A stretch of DNA of 64,000 nucleotides from assembly GCA_011391635.1 (NCBI GenBank), contig JAABQD010000002.1:62001-126000 (forward strand), read 5' to 3'. The notes beneath the pieces were generated by a model. It had not been told where the DNA came from. It saw nothing but the letters and a program-made list of their open reading frames with translations, and ran no database searches. A program made the translations under genes and the position numbers. Numbering within the stretch: position 1 is the first letter of the stretch; each line of letters starts with the position of its first letter. This document shows, one piece after another, positions 1-7,561 of this stretch. Origin of the DNA: Sulfurimonas sp. (GTDB taxonomy: Bacteria > Campylobacterota > Campylobacteria > Campylobacterales > Sulfurimonadaceae).

Positions 1-362
1 TGGAGAGTATAGAGCCACTTGCTCAGTTGCGTATCTGAGCTTGATTGCATTGAGATAGCGGATGGGACTCTATTTTTTATTACATACGCCAAACAAGCAG
101 CGACGACATGCTTACAGTTATATCCAACGGGACATGTGCAATCACCGTAAAGCACAAATTTTTTGTTTGTGTACACAATCTTGACACTTTGTTCATAAAC
201 CTTGCCACTACTTCCTTGGACATAGGAGGAGAGTTTGAAATTTGTTTCATCATTATTGAGAACGCGGTACGATTGTACCTTTGAATCATAGTAATAAGTA
301 ACACCGTGAACATAATCTATTGGCTCGACACAAGAACGGATATCTTCAGGTGTTAAAATCAT
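1..362 (-). CDS. SWIM zinc-finger protein, 5' part (runs off the left edge)
   Basis: The open frame reads leftward from an ATG at 360-362 to the window edge without a stop, giving the first 120 residues of a longer protein. A run of five G lies 7 bases before the ATG as a plausible ribosome binding site. Residues about 75-90 carry a SWIM zinc-binding motif (C-x-C-P-x-G-x-x-C-K-H, visible as GDCTCPVGYNCKHVVAACLA). In bacteria this domain most often forms the N-terminus of large SNF2/DEAD-family helicases, where it binds DNA or protein. The helicase part is inferred; only the zinc finger and flanking beta-rich sequence are visible here. Confidence 0.75.
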   Translation of the reverse strand, partial: MILTPEDIRSCVEPIDYVHGVTYYYDSKVQSYRVLNNDETNFKLSSYVQGSSGKVYEQSVKIVYTNKKFVLYGDCTCPVGYNCKHVVAACLAYVIKNRVPSAISMQSSSDTQLSKWLYTL

Positions 363-418
363 AAAAATACCCCCAATAGTTTTTTTGTCATTTTAAGATA
401 ATTGTCATCAAGTGGAGC

Positions 419-464
419 TTTGGCATGTGGAATTATTGGCATGTGGAAATAGTTTGGCATGTGG
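419..464 (+). repeat. Three tandem copies of the TTGGCATGTGGAA motif
   Basis: The exact decamer TGGCATGTGG starts at 421, 437 and 455, all in the same orientation, 16 and 18 bases apart, in the gap between the SWIM gene and the cytochrome c peroxidase gene. No other part of the window holds more than two neighbouring copies. An imperfect hairpin (GCAAC-TTGAGA-GTTGC, 466-481) follows directly and could end transcription of the peroxidase gene, though it lacks a clear U-run. Confidence 0.9.
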
Positions 465-488
465 AGCAACTTGAGAGTTGCTTCACAC

Positions 489-1502
489 TTAGTTCATATC
501 TGGTTGTGGAGTTGTTGCTGTTGATGCTGGTAATATTGGCATACTTAGAGCTGGTTTTTTACCTTCGAGTGATTTAAGGAACTCTTCGATAGATGCAGCT
601 TCCGCATCTGTGATAGATGTACCAAGTTGAATACGACCCATCTCGATAATAGCCTCTTTTAAGCTCCAAACTTGTCCATTGTGAAAATAGGGAGCAGTTT
701 GTGTAATATTTCTCAGTGTTGGTACTTTTACCATGTTATTTGCATTCCCTTTGAAGTCACCTACATCTTGATATTTGTAAGTTCCTGTTACATTGAATGC
801 ATTCATAGTATTACCTAAAGTTCGACCATTATGACACGTCACACACCCTTTATCCATGAAAGTTTTTAAACCCTCTTGCTGTACTTTTGTGAGTGCATTT
901 TTTTTGCCATTTAAGAAATCATCGTACGCAGATGGAGTGACAAGTGTTCTCTCAAAAAGACCGATAGTATCCGTAACTTTTTCAAACGAAATAGCTACAT
1001 CTTTTCCGTACGCTTTTTTAAATGCATCTACATACTCAGGCATGGATGTCACAGTGGCTACAACATGCTCTTTTGTTGCTGCCATCTCTGGGTGTGCTTG
1101 GATTGGACCTTGAGCTTGCTCTTCTAAATCTTTTGCACGACCATCCCAAAATTGTGCTTCAAAAAAGACTGCATTGTAAACTGTTGGCGAGTTTAAGTGG
1201 TGTGGATTTGGAGTCCATTTATGCCCAATTGCAGCAGAAATACCATCATCTCCACCCTCCATCAGGTTATGACATGAGTTACAACTTATAATTCCACTCT
1301 TTGATAACCTTGGGTCAAAATAGAGTTTTTTTCCTAACTCTATCTTCTCATTTGTGATAGGATTTCTTTTATCATCAATAAGTTTCATTATCTCAGATTT
1401 TGAGCTTGGAATCGAAACTAAACCAGACTTTTTCGCTTGGTCAACGAGGCTTGAAGCTGACAAAGAGGCTACGACTAATACTAATGATATTGCTATTTTC
1501 AT
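489..1502 (-). CDS. ccpA: Di-haem cytochrome c peroxidase (periplasmic)
   Basis: A 337-residue protein with an N-terminal signal peptide (about residues 1-18) and two c-type haem attachment motifs, C74-N-S-C-H78 and C220-V-T-C-H224, which is the CcpA/MauG di-haem layout. CcpA enzymes reduce hydrogen peroxide to water in the periplasm with electrons from cytochrome c. The sequence between the haems contains the family's conserved PTVYNAVF and FWDGRA segments, and Met288 is a candidate distal ligand of the high-potential haem. The ATG is preceded by AAGGTG. A Fur/PerR-like palindrome lies 10-24 bases upstream, suggesting peroxide- or iron-responsive control. The gene is monocistronic by spacing. 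Confidence 0.93.
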   Translation of the reverse strand: MKIAISLVLVVASLSASSLVDQAKKSGLVSIPSSKSEIMKLIDDKRNPITNEKIELGKKLYFDPRLSKSGIISCNSCHNLMEGGDDGISAAIGHKWTPNPHHLNSPTVYNAVFFEAQFWDGRAKDLEEQAQGPIQAHPEMAATKEHVVATVTSMPEYVDAFKKAYGKDVAISFEKVTDTIGLFERTLVTPSAYDDFLNGKKNALTKVQQEGLKTFMDKGCVTCHNGRTLGNTMNAFNVTGTYKYQDVGDFKGNANNMVKVPTLRNITQTAPYFHNGQVWSLKEAIIEMGRIQLGTSITDAEAASIEEFLKSLEGKKPALSMPILPASTATTPQPDMN

Positions 1503-1511
1503 ATTTACACC

Positions 1512-1526
1512 TTATAATAATTATCA
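1512..1526 (-). promoter_or_regulatory. Candidate Fur/PerR box upstream of ccpA
   Basis: On the minus strand the sequence reads TGATAAT-T-ATTATAA, a 7-1-7 inverted repeat with one mismatch to the Fur/PerR-type palindrome TGATAATnATTATCA. It sits just upstream of the ccpA ATG (1502), overlapping the likely promoter and ribosome-binding region, where a bound repressor would block expression. AT-rich palindromes also arise by chance, so binding is inferred. Confidence 0.4.
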
Positions 1527-1599
1527 TTTATAAAATGATATTTTGACCCGAATTGTAGCTCCTAAAAGCTTAAAGGAGAATATTTATCTTTTATTAGAA

Positions 1600-2439
1600 C
1601 TATCTTTTAAAAAGTTTTACACTAAGAAGTACGACTGCACCAATCACGAGTCCAACCAACAGTTCGTTGATAAGAGAAGGAACACCCTCAATAAAATAGT
1701 GATGAAAAAACTCTACATTGTGAGCGAGAATACCACCACCCACCAAAATCATGGCAAATGTTCCTATAAATCCAAGCGTTTTTATCAGTTTTGGCATCGC
1801 ACTGATAAGAAAATTTCCACTTTTTTCATGCTTTTTTTCTAAAAGCCAAAAACCCACATTGTCCATTCGTACTATCATTGCCACCAATCCATACACACCA
1901 AAAGTAGCCAAGATTGCTACAAAAACAGTGGAAGCTACTTGCACTGCAAAAGGCTGATGTGCCACACTTGCGAGTGCAATGACCACAATCTCGATGGAGA
2001 GTATAAAATCTGTAAAAACGGCTGATTTTATCTTCTCTTTTTCTATATCCAAAATGGTTTCTGTCGTTGAATGAAGCAACTCCTCATTTTTTTCTTGATG
2101 ATGTTTATGAAAAAGATACTCTTCAATCTTTTCCGTTCCTTCATAAAGAAGATACAAAGCACCAAGCATCAGAATATAAGTGATAAGTGTTGGAGCAATA
2201 GCACTCAAAATAAATGCCAAAGGTAATATAATCGCCTTATTTTTTAATGAGCCTTTTGTAATTGCCCAAATAATTGAGAGTTCTCTTGATTGGTCAAAGC
2301 CTGTTGCTTTTTGAGCATTGACCGCCAAGTCATCTCCCAAAATTGCTGCTGTTTTTTGTGTTGCCATTTTACTTGCCACTGCGACATCATCTGCCAACAT
2401 GGCAATATCATCAAGTAGCATAAAAATTCCAGATGCCAT
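1600..2439 (-). CDS. DUF808 (YedI-type) inner membrane protein
   Basis: A 279-residue protein whose N-terminus (MASGIFMLLDDIAMLADDVA, then ILGDDLAVNAQ and WAITKGSLKNK) matches the signature of the DUF808/YedI family. Several hydrophobic segments follow (about 70-100, 140-185, 215-240 and 255-275), giving a polytopic inner membrane protein of standard family length. Biochemical function is unknown for the family. Its ATG abuts the TAA of the small membrane gene upstream, and both follow the MFS gene, so the three form one minus-strand operon. Confidence 0.88.
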   Translation of the reverse strand: MASGIFMLLDDIAMLADDVAVASKMATQKTAAILGDDLAVNAQKATGFDQSRELSIIWAITKGSLKNKAIILPLAFILSAIAPTLITYILMLGALYLLYEGTEKIEEYLFHKHHQEKNEELLHSTTETILDIEKEKIKSAVFTDFILSIEIVVIALASVAHQPFAVQVASTVFVAILATFGVYGLVAMIVRMDNVGFWLLEKKHEKSGNFLISAMPKLIKTLGFIGTFAMILVGGGILAHNVEFFHHYFIEGVPSLINELLVGLVIGAVVLLSVKLFKR

Positions 2440-2691
2440 TTATTCACTCTCCTTATTATTCAACGATTTATTCATCTCTCCGCTTCGCATTTTTATAAAC
2501 GCCAAAAAAGCGAAACTCACTCCGATAAAAATGGATACTGCTCCCCAAAAATCATTCCGCTCGAACGCCATGAATATCCAACATATATCCGCAAAAAGAT
2601 AGACGATAACCGATTCATATATTTTCCCTTTGTAGGTCAAATACGCACCGACATTGAGAAGCAATCCACCAATAAAGGCAAAGGTAATCAT
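2440..2691 (-). CDS. Small membrane protein, function unknown
   Basis: An 83-residue protein with three hydrophobic segments (about residues 2-20, 27-43 and 48-66) and a charged C-terminal tail. The start at 2691 overlaps the MFS stop codon as ATGA, which indicates translational coupling. A longer in-frame version starting at 2760 would lie inside the MFS gene and is not supported. I do not recognise a family. Position between an MFS exporter and a DUF808 protein suggests membrane or transport physiology, but this is only context. Confidence 0.7.
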   Translation of the reverse strand: MITFAFIGGLLLNVGAYLTYKGKIYESVIVYLFADICWIFMAFERNDFWGAVSIFIGVSFAFLAFIKMRSGEMNKSLNNKESE

Positions 2692-3893
2692 GCAATATCT
2701 TTTATATTCTGAGTTTTGAGTATCCAAGCAAAGTAAATTCCACCTACCACAAACCCGCACCCAATCACAATCGTGATAAACTCAAGCGAAAAATCATTCG
2801 AAGCAAAATAACCAATCATAAAAGAGGTAAGAGCTGCCGAACTTAGAAAAATCATGTCATTATATGCGACAATCCGCCCATAATATTTCTCTTCTATATT
2901 TTTTTGCAAAAGTGTATAAGTGTAAGACCAAAGTGTTGTTGTAAAAAGCCCCACGATTACACTTGCAAAAAGGGAAAGATAAAAATTGTGCATCAAAAAC
3001 GCCCAAAGCCAAATCGCTAAAGCTTGTAAAATAAAGATAATAACAATTCGCTTATTGTTGACCCACGAACCTAAAATAATTGGTCCAATAACTAAACCCA
3101 CAGCCCTTGAGGCATGTAAAAGTCCCAAAGCCAAAGAGGTAGCAATAAAAGATGCGTAATATTTATCCACCATCAAAGCAACCAAGGCATCAAAAGCGGT
3201 CAATCCCACAAAAGCATGCATAAACATAAGATGTATGGCATGTGGAAATCTTTTGAGGTATCTAAATGTATCACGCATCATCTCAAAGAGATTCTCTTTA
3301 CTTCTGACAAACTCTACTTCAATCTGTGTCTTGTAAAGTAAAATAAAAGCAACACAAAACATAAAAGCGTCTAAGATAAACGCTACTTTTACACCAAGAA
3401 GATAGACCACAAACCCACTCAGTGCCATTCCCAAAGTGTAGGAGAAAGACCAAATTATGGAGTGAAGTTCATTTGCTTTTTGAAGTTTTGCCCCATCAAG
3501 AATTTTTGGTAAAAGAGACATTTCAGTAGTAAAATAAAAACTAGCCGCTGCCATCTTTACAAATATAAGTCCATAAAGAAGCCATAAATCATTTGTATTT
3601 TCTACAAAAACTAAAAAGAGGGTTGCCAAAATTTCTGTCACTATCAAAATCAACATCAATTTTTTAGGTTTCATCATATCTATAATAGAGCCTGAAAGTG
3701 GTGCTTGAATGACACCTGCCAAAAAGTGAAGCATCGCAACAAAAGCAACGATTTCAGGTGAAACTTTCATCTCAAGAAGAAGTGTATAGATAGCGACATT
3801 GGTAAACCACGCACCAAAGTACGCAATCAGTTGGATAAAAGAGAGTCGCCTTAAAATTGGTTCAGTTTTTAATAGTTTTATATATTCATTCAT
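2688..3893 (-). CDS. MFS transporter (drug/siderophore-exporter-like)
   Basis: A 401-residue polytopic protein with about 12 hydrophobic segments in two six-helix halves separated by a charged loop near residues 190-215 (KTQIEVEFVRSKENLF). The loop between helices 2 and 3 holds a weak form of the MFS motif A (GSIIDMMKPKK). Length and the IQAPLSGSIID region fit the MFS_3 (EntS/MdfA-like) exporters. The substrate cannot be read from the sequence. It is the first gene of a minus-strand operon with the small membrane protein and the DUF808 protein. Confidence 0.85.
   Translation of the reverse strand: MNEYIKLLKTEPILRRLSFIQLIAYFGAWFTNVAIYTLLLEMKVSPEIVAFVAMLHFLAGVIQAPLSGSIIDMMKPKKLMLILIVTEILATLFLVFVENTNDLWLLYGLIFVKMAAASFYFTTEMSLLPKILDGAKLQKANELHSIIWSFSYTLGMALSGFVVYLLGVKVAFILDAFMFCVAFILLYKTQIEVEFVRSKENLFEMMRDTFRYLKRFPHAIHLMFMHAFVGLTAFDALVALMVDKYYASFIATSLALGLLHASRAVGLVIGPIILGSWVNNKRIVIIFILQALAIWLWAFLMHNFYLSLFASVIVGLFTTTLWSYTYTLLQKNIEEKYYGRIVAYNDMIFLSSAALTSFMIGYFASNDFSLEFITIVIGCGFVVGGIYFAWILKTQNIKDIA
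3237..3245 (+). repeat. GGCATGTGG motif copy inside the MFS gene
   Basis: Flanks read TATGGCATGTGGAAAT. Read in the gene direction it encodes Pro-His-Ala in RFPHAIHL. Confidence 0.9.
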
Positions 3894-3968
3894 GGATGCA
3901 AGATTATCATAACAAAGTAGCAGTTAAGATAAATAAAAAGAAATTTTAAAAAATTATTATTATTTTAC

Positions 3969-3995
3969 TAAAGTTATTTATTTTATAGCCGATAT
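3969..3995 (+). promoter_or_regulatory. Sigma-28 (FliA) promoter of flaG
   Basis: The sequence TAAAGTTA-N11-GCCGATAT matches the FliA consensus TAAAGTTT-N11-GCCGATAA at all but the last base of each half, with exact spacing. It lies 41 bases upstream of the flaG ATG. FliA drives late flagellar genes, which fits flaG. Confidence 0.85.
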
Positions 3996-4035
3996 CATGT
4001 CTAAGAACAATATTCTTTAAGACAAGGAGTAAGTC

Positions 4036-4422
4036 ATGGATGGCATAGCAAATGTAGCAAGGCAGCAACAAACTCAAGTAGGTTCGTCGGAATCTCAAGC
4101 AAAAGTAGCACAGAGAGTTCAACAGGCGGAAACAGCACCAAAAGTTGATCTCATCAAAGAAATGCAAAAGAGTGATACACAAAAAGGTGAGAAAATAAAT
4201 TCTAAGGAACAAGTAGAGGATTTGGTAAAACAACTCAATGATGCTATGGCTCCTATGAATACGAGTATCAAGTTTGGAGTTGATTCTCAGGATATCTTTT
4301 ATGTCTCCGTTATAGAGTCAGAGACGAGTAAAATGATTCGAAGATTTCCTGCGGAAAAAGCAGCTGATTTTCTTCCAAAAATGCAAGAGGTTACAGGAAT
4401 CTTATTCGATTCTAAAGGGTAA
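4036..4422 (+). CDS. flaG: FlaG family flagellar protein
   Basis: A 128-residue protein with a polar, Gln/Lys-rich N-terminal half (residues 1-65) and a C-terminal FlaG domain (KFGVDSQDIFYVSVIESETS, then IRRFPAEKAADFLPKMQEVTG). FlaG proteins influence flagellar filament length in Campylobacter and Vibrio. AAGGAG sits 7 bases before the ATG. The gene stands alone behind a sigma-28 promoter rather than in the fliD-fliS operon where flaG is often found. A stem-loop follows the stop codon. Confidence 0.9.
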   Translation: MDGIANVARQQQTQVGSSESQAKVAQRVQQAETAPKVDLIKEMQKSDTQKGEKINSKEQVEDLVKQLNDAMAPMNTSIKFGVDSQDIFYVSVIESETSKMIRRFPAEKAADFLPKMQEVTGILFDSKG

Positions 4423-4438
4423 TTCTCTACTCTTTTTT

Positions 4439-4461
4439 GTGAGAGCGTTTTATGCTCTCAC
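4439..4461 (+). terminator. Stem-loop 3' of flaG
   Basis: A perfect 8-bp inverted repeat (GTGAGAGC / GCTCTCAC) with a 7-base loop lies 17 bases after the flaG stop. The T-run (4433-4438) precedes the stem instead of following it, so a classical intrinsic terminator is not certain. It may act as a 3' stabiliser. Confidence 0.45.
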
Positions 4462-4537
4462 TCCTGCTACTATATCTTAAAAAAAAACTTCATATATAGA
4501 AATAAAAATCACACCCTAACCACTTTTTAATCTCTTT

Positions 4538-4543
4538 TATAGT
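4538..4543 (+). promoter_or_regulatory. Possible -10 element of argG
   Basis: TATAGT, followed by AAAAT, lies 40 bases upstream of the argG ATG in an AT-rich stretch with no clear -35, as is usual for Campylobacterota sigma-70 promoters. Confidence 0.3.
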
Positions 4544-4582
4544 AAAATCGCGACAATTATTTTGCTTATAAAGGTTTTTTAC

Positions 4583-5803
4583 ATGAAAAAAAATGTTAAA
4601 AAAGTAGTTTTAGCGTACTCTGGTGGCTTAGATACAAGTGTTATTTTAAAATGGCTTCAAGATGAATACAAATGTGAAGTTGTAACTTTTACGGCGGACA
4701 TAGGTCAAGGCGAGGAGGTTGAACCAGCTCGTATAAAAGCTTTGAGCCTCGGTATCAAACCTGAAAATATTTTTATTGATGACTTAAGAGAAGAGTTTGT
4801 AAAAGAGTATGTATTTCCTATGTTTAGAGCAAATGCAATTTATGAAGGTGAATATCTTTTAGGAACTTCTATCGCAAGACCACTTATTGCTAAAAGACAA
4901 GTTGAAATCGCTCATATCACAGGTGCAGATGGCGTAAGTCATGGTGCAACAGGAAAAGGAAATGATCAAGTACGCTTTGAAATGGGATATTTAGGCAAAG
5001 ATTCTACACTTACAATTATCGCACCATGGAGAGAGTGGGATTTAAACTCAAGAGAAAAACTTTTAGCTTATGCATCTGAGCATGGCATCCAAATCGATAC
5101 AAAAGGGAAAAAATCACCTTACTCTATGGATGCAAATCTTCTTCATATCTCTTATGAAGGTGGAATTTTAGAAGACCCAAATGCAGAACCAGAAGACAGC
5201 ATGTGGTTATGGACAACAAAACCTGAAAATGCTCCCGATGTTGCTGAGTATATAACAATTGGGTACAAAAACGGCGACCCTATTTCACTAAATGGCGAAG
5301 AGTTAACTCCTGCAACTATGCTGGCAACACTGAACAAAATAGCTGGAAAACATGGTATCGGTCGTGCTGACATCGTTGAAAATAGATTTGTTGGTATGAA
5401 AAGCCGTGGATGTTATGAAACACCAGGTGGAACAATCATGCTCAAAGCACACCGTGCAATTGAATCTATAACACTTGATAGAGAAGAAGCACACCTCAAA
5501 GATGAAATGATGCCTCGTTATGCAAAACTTATTTATAATGGATTTTGGTTTGCACCGGAACGAGAAATGCTTCAAGCTGCAATTGACAAAACACAAGTAA
5601 ATGTTTCTGGTAAAGTAAAATTGAAGCTCTACAAAGGAAATGTGACAGTAGTAGGCCGTGAATCAGAAAATTCTCTTTTCAATCCTGAGTATTGTACTTT
5701 TGAAGAGGATGCAGTTTATGATCAAAAAGATGCAGCTGGATTTATTAAATTGAATGCTTTACGCTTCATCATTGCTGGTAAAGCTCGTAAAAATAAAAAA
5801 TAA
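4583..5803 (+). CDS. argG: Argininosuccinate synthase
   Basis: A 406-residue enzyme that joins citrulline and aspartate with ATP hydrolysis to AMP, the penultimate step of arginine synthesis. The N-terminal PP-loop-type motif AYSGGLDTS binds ATP, and further family blocks are visible ([59 protein letters not shown]). The ATG at 4583 follows AAAGG. An upstream in-frame TTG at 4562 lacks a ribosome binding site and lengthens the protein beyond the family norm. The next gene starts 10 bases after the stop, so co-transcription is likely. Confidence 0.96.
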   Translation: MKKNVKKVVLAYSGGLDTSVILKWLQDEYKCEVVTFTADIGQGEEVEPARIKALSLGIKPENIFIDDLREEFVKEYVFPMFRANAIYEGEYLLGTSIARPLIAKRQVEIAHITGADGVSHGATGKGNDQVRFEMGYLGKDSTLTIIAPWREWDLNSREKLLAYASEHGIQIDTKGKKSPYSMDANLLHISYEGGILEDPNAEPEDSMWLWTTKPENAPDVAEYITIGYKNGDPISLNGEELTPATMLATLNKIAGKHGIGRADIVENRFVGMKSRGCYETPGGTIMLKAHRAIESITLDREEAHLKDEMMPRYAKLIYNGFWFAPEREMLQAAIDKTQVNVSGKVKLKLYKGNVTVVGRESENSLFNPEYCTFEEDAVYDQKDAAGFIKLNALRFIIAGKARKNKK

Positions 5804-5813
5804 TAAGGAAACT

Positions 5814-6554
5814 ATGATGAGTATTATTAAAATAGACATGAATTCACCTGAGTTTCAAGCTGAACTAGAAAAAACTATTAGATTTACAGATAAGGTTATT
5901 GCACAATTCAATTGGTCATATAATCCTCAAGAAGAGATTAATGAGGGTGTACAATTAGGATTGGCTCGTAATAAAATGATGTACAATAAACGCTTTTGCC
6001 CTTGTTATATGGTTGAAGAAGTAAATGGTGAATACAGAAGCACTGATAATAGAATGTGCCCTTGTACGACAGCAATTGAAAAAGAGATTCCAGAGGAAGG
6101 TGTTTGCCACTGTCAAATCTTTTGTACTCCTGAATTTGCAGCAGCAAAACGACAAGAAAATCAGATGGAAGAAGTTGTGCATCAGCACTCTCGTGGTCTT
6201 ACAAAAGAGGAGTGTGCAGCTTTAGTTAATAATAGCGAACTCGACTCAGATGAACTAATAGCACTGCTTGAAGCAAGAGAACTGGGCATGGTTGATTTTA
6301 AACTCGTAGATGTTCGTGAACACATGGAGTGGAGAATGGGTCACATTCAAGGTGCGGATAAACTTGTCCCAACAAGTAGCTTTTTTCAAACACTTGATGA
6401 AGCAAAACTTGATAAAAATGAAAATATCATAGTTTACTGTCATGTTGGTAGCAGAAGTGCTCACTGTGCAAGAATATTAACAGACATGGGTTACACAAAA
6501 ATAGGAAATTTATCGCATGGTATTGTTTCTTATGGTGGAAAAATAGAAAGATAA
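5814..6554 (+). CDS. Ferredoxin:thioredoxin reductase catalytic domain fused to rhodanese
   Basis: A 246-residue two-domain protein. Residues about 1-110 carry the cysteine pattern of the ferredoxin:thioredoxin reductase catalytic subunit: C62-P-C64, C82-P-C84, C98-H-C100. In that family these cysteines bind a [4Fe-4S] cluster and form the redox-active disulfide. C103 is an extra cysteine. Residues about 150-246 are a rhodanese domain with active-site loop C209-H-V-G-S-R-S, which handles persulfide sulfur. The fusion suggests disulfide or persulfide chemistry driven by reduced ferredoxin, but substrate and partner are unknown. The start is the ATG at 5814, 3 bases after AAGGAA-like sequence; an upstream in-frame start inside argG is rejected. 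Confidence 0.85.
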   Translation: MMSIIKIDMNSPEFQAELEKTIRFTDKVIAQFNWSYNPQEEINEGVQLGLARNKMMYNKRFCPCYMVEEVNGEYRSTDNRMCPCTTAIEKEIPEEGVCHCQIFCTPEFAAAKRQENQMEEVVHQHSRGLTKEECAALVNNSELDSDELIALLEARELGMVDFKLVDVREHMEWRMGHIQGADKLVPTSSFFQTLDEAKLDKNENIIVYCHVGSRSAHCARILTDMGYTKIGNLSHGIVSYGGKIER

Positions 6555-6569
6555 AATTAAAGGTTTAAT

Positions 6570-7016
6570 ATGAAAGTATTGTTAATAAAAGATGTAAAAA
6601 GTCTAGGTAAAGCGGGTGAAGTAAAAGAGGTAAAAGATGGTTATGGAAAAAACTTTCTTATAGGAAAAGGCTTTGCAAAACATGCAACTGCTGAAATCAT
6701 AGCACAGCACAAAGAAGAAGAGAAAATCAATGCTGAAAATGAAGCTGCGGAGATAGCATCTCTCAAAGAGTTAGCAGTCAAACTTGATAAAATGGAAATT
6801 ATCATTACTAAAAAATTAGGTCAAAATGGTCACCTATTTGGAGCAATTACAAAAGATGAAGTTGCACATGCCCTTTTAGAACAACATAAAATTGAAATTG
6901 ATAAAAAACATATTACAGATAAAATAGCTATCAAAACTATCGGTGAGCATGATTTAGATTTTAAACTAGGTCATGGAATCCATGCAACACTCCATGTGGA
7001 TGTTCAAGGCGAATAA
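6570..7016 (+). CDS. rplI: 50S ribosomal protein L9
   Basis: A 148-residue protein of normal L9 length. The N-terminal rRNA-binding domain is clear ([20 protein letters not shown], then [16 protein letters not shown]), followed by the long central helix (residues about 45-75) and the C-terminal domain. L9 binds 23S rRNA domain V near the base of the L1 stalk. It starts 15 bases after the rhodanese-fusion gene, and its TAA overlaps the hslV ATG as TAATG, so the genes are translationally coupled. Confidence 0.96.
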   Translation: MKVLLIKDVKSLGKAGEVKEVKDGYGKNFLIGKGFAKHATAEIIAQHKEEEKINAENEAAEIASLKELAVKLDKMEIIITKKLGQNGHLFGAITKDEVAHALLEQHKIEIDKKHITDKIAIKTIGEHDLDFKLGHGIHATLHVDVQGE

Positions 7017-7561
7017 TGTTTGATGCGACAACAATCCTTGCATATAAAGGTAAAAATAGAGCTGTTATAGGTGGAGACGGGCAAGTAACTTTTGGAAATA
7101 GTGTCCTCAAAGGCAATGCTACAAAAATTCGTACACTTCACAAAGGCAAAGTTTTAGCTGGATTTGCAGGAAGTACCGCGGATGCCTTTAATCTTTTTGA
7201 TATGTTTGAAGAGTTTTTAGAAGATAAAAAAGGTGATATTTTAAAATCGGTTGTTGAGTTCTCAAAAGCGTGGAGAAAAGATAAAGTTCTTCGTCGACTT
7301 GAAGCAATGATGATTGTTTTAAATAATGAACATATCTTTATTTTAACTGGAAATGGAGATGTAGTCGAACCTGAAGATGGAGAAATCGCATCTATTGGAA
7401 GTGGTGGTAATTTTGCTATTTCAGCTGCTCGTGCACTAAAAAAACACTCATCACTTGACGAAGAAAGTTTGGTTCGTGAGAGTTTAAGCATCGCAGCGGA
7501 TTTATGTATCTATACAAATCACAACATCAAAATTCTCACACTTGAAGAGGAAAAAGAATGA
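7016..7561 (+). CDS. hslV: ATP-dependent protease peptidase subunit HslV
   Basis: A 181-residue threonine peptidase of the proteasome beta-subunit fold, which forms a double hexamer and degrades proteins fed by HslU. Typical blocks are [22 protein letters not shown] and the C-terminal [13 protein letters not shown]. The catalytic Thr-Thr-Ile that usually follows the initiator Met lies at residues 5-7 (MFDATTI), so four residues must be removed to expose Thr5. Overlaps rplI by one base and hslU by four (ATGA). Confidence 0.95.
   Translation: MFDATTILAYKGKNRAVIGGDGQVTFGNSVLKGNATKIRTLHKGKVLAGFAGSTADAFNLFDMFEEFLEDKKGDILKSVVEFSKAWRKDKVLRRLEAMMIVLNNEHIFILTGNGDVVEPEDGEIASIGSGGNFAISAARALKKHSSLDEESLVRESLSIAADLCIYTNHNIKILTLEEEKE

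Noticed and set aside
419..464. The triple motif array as a short CRISPR array
   Set aside because: Units of 10-13 bases with 3-8-base spacers are far too short, there is no cas gene in the window, and the same motif occurs singly in many genes.
4439..4461. Strong intrinsic terminator after flaG
   Set aside because: The stem is perfect but the T-run precedes it on the plus strand and no T-run follows, so I list it only as a stem-loop with moderate confidence.
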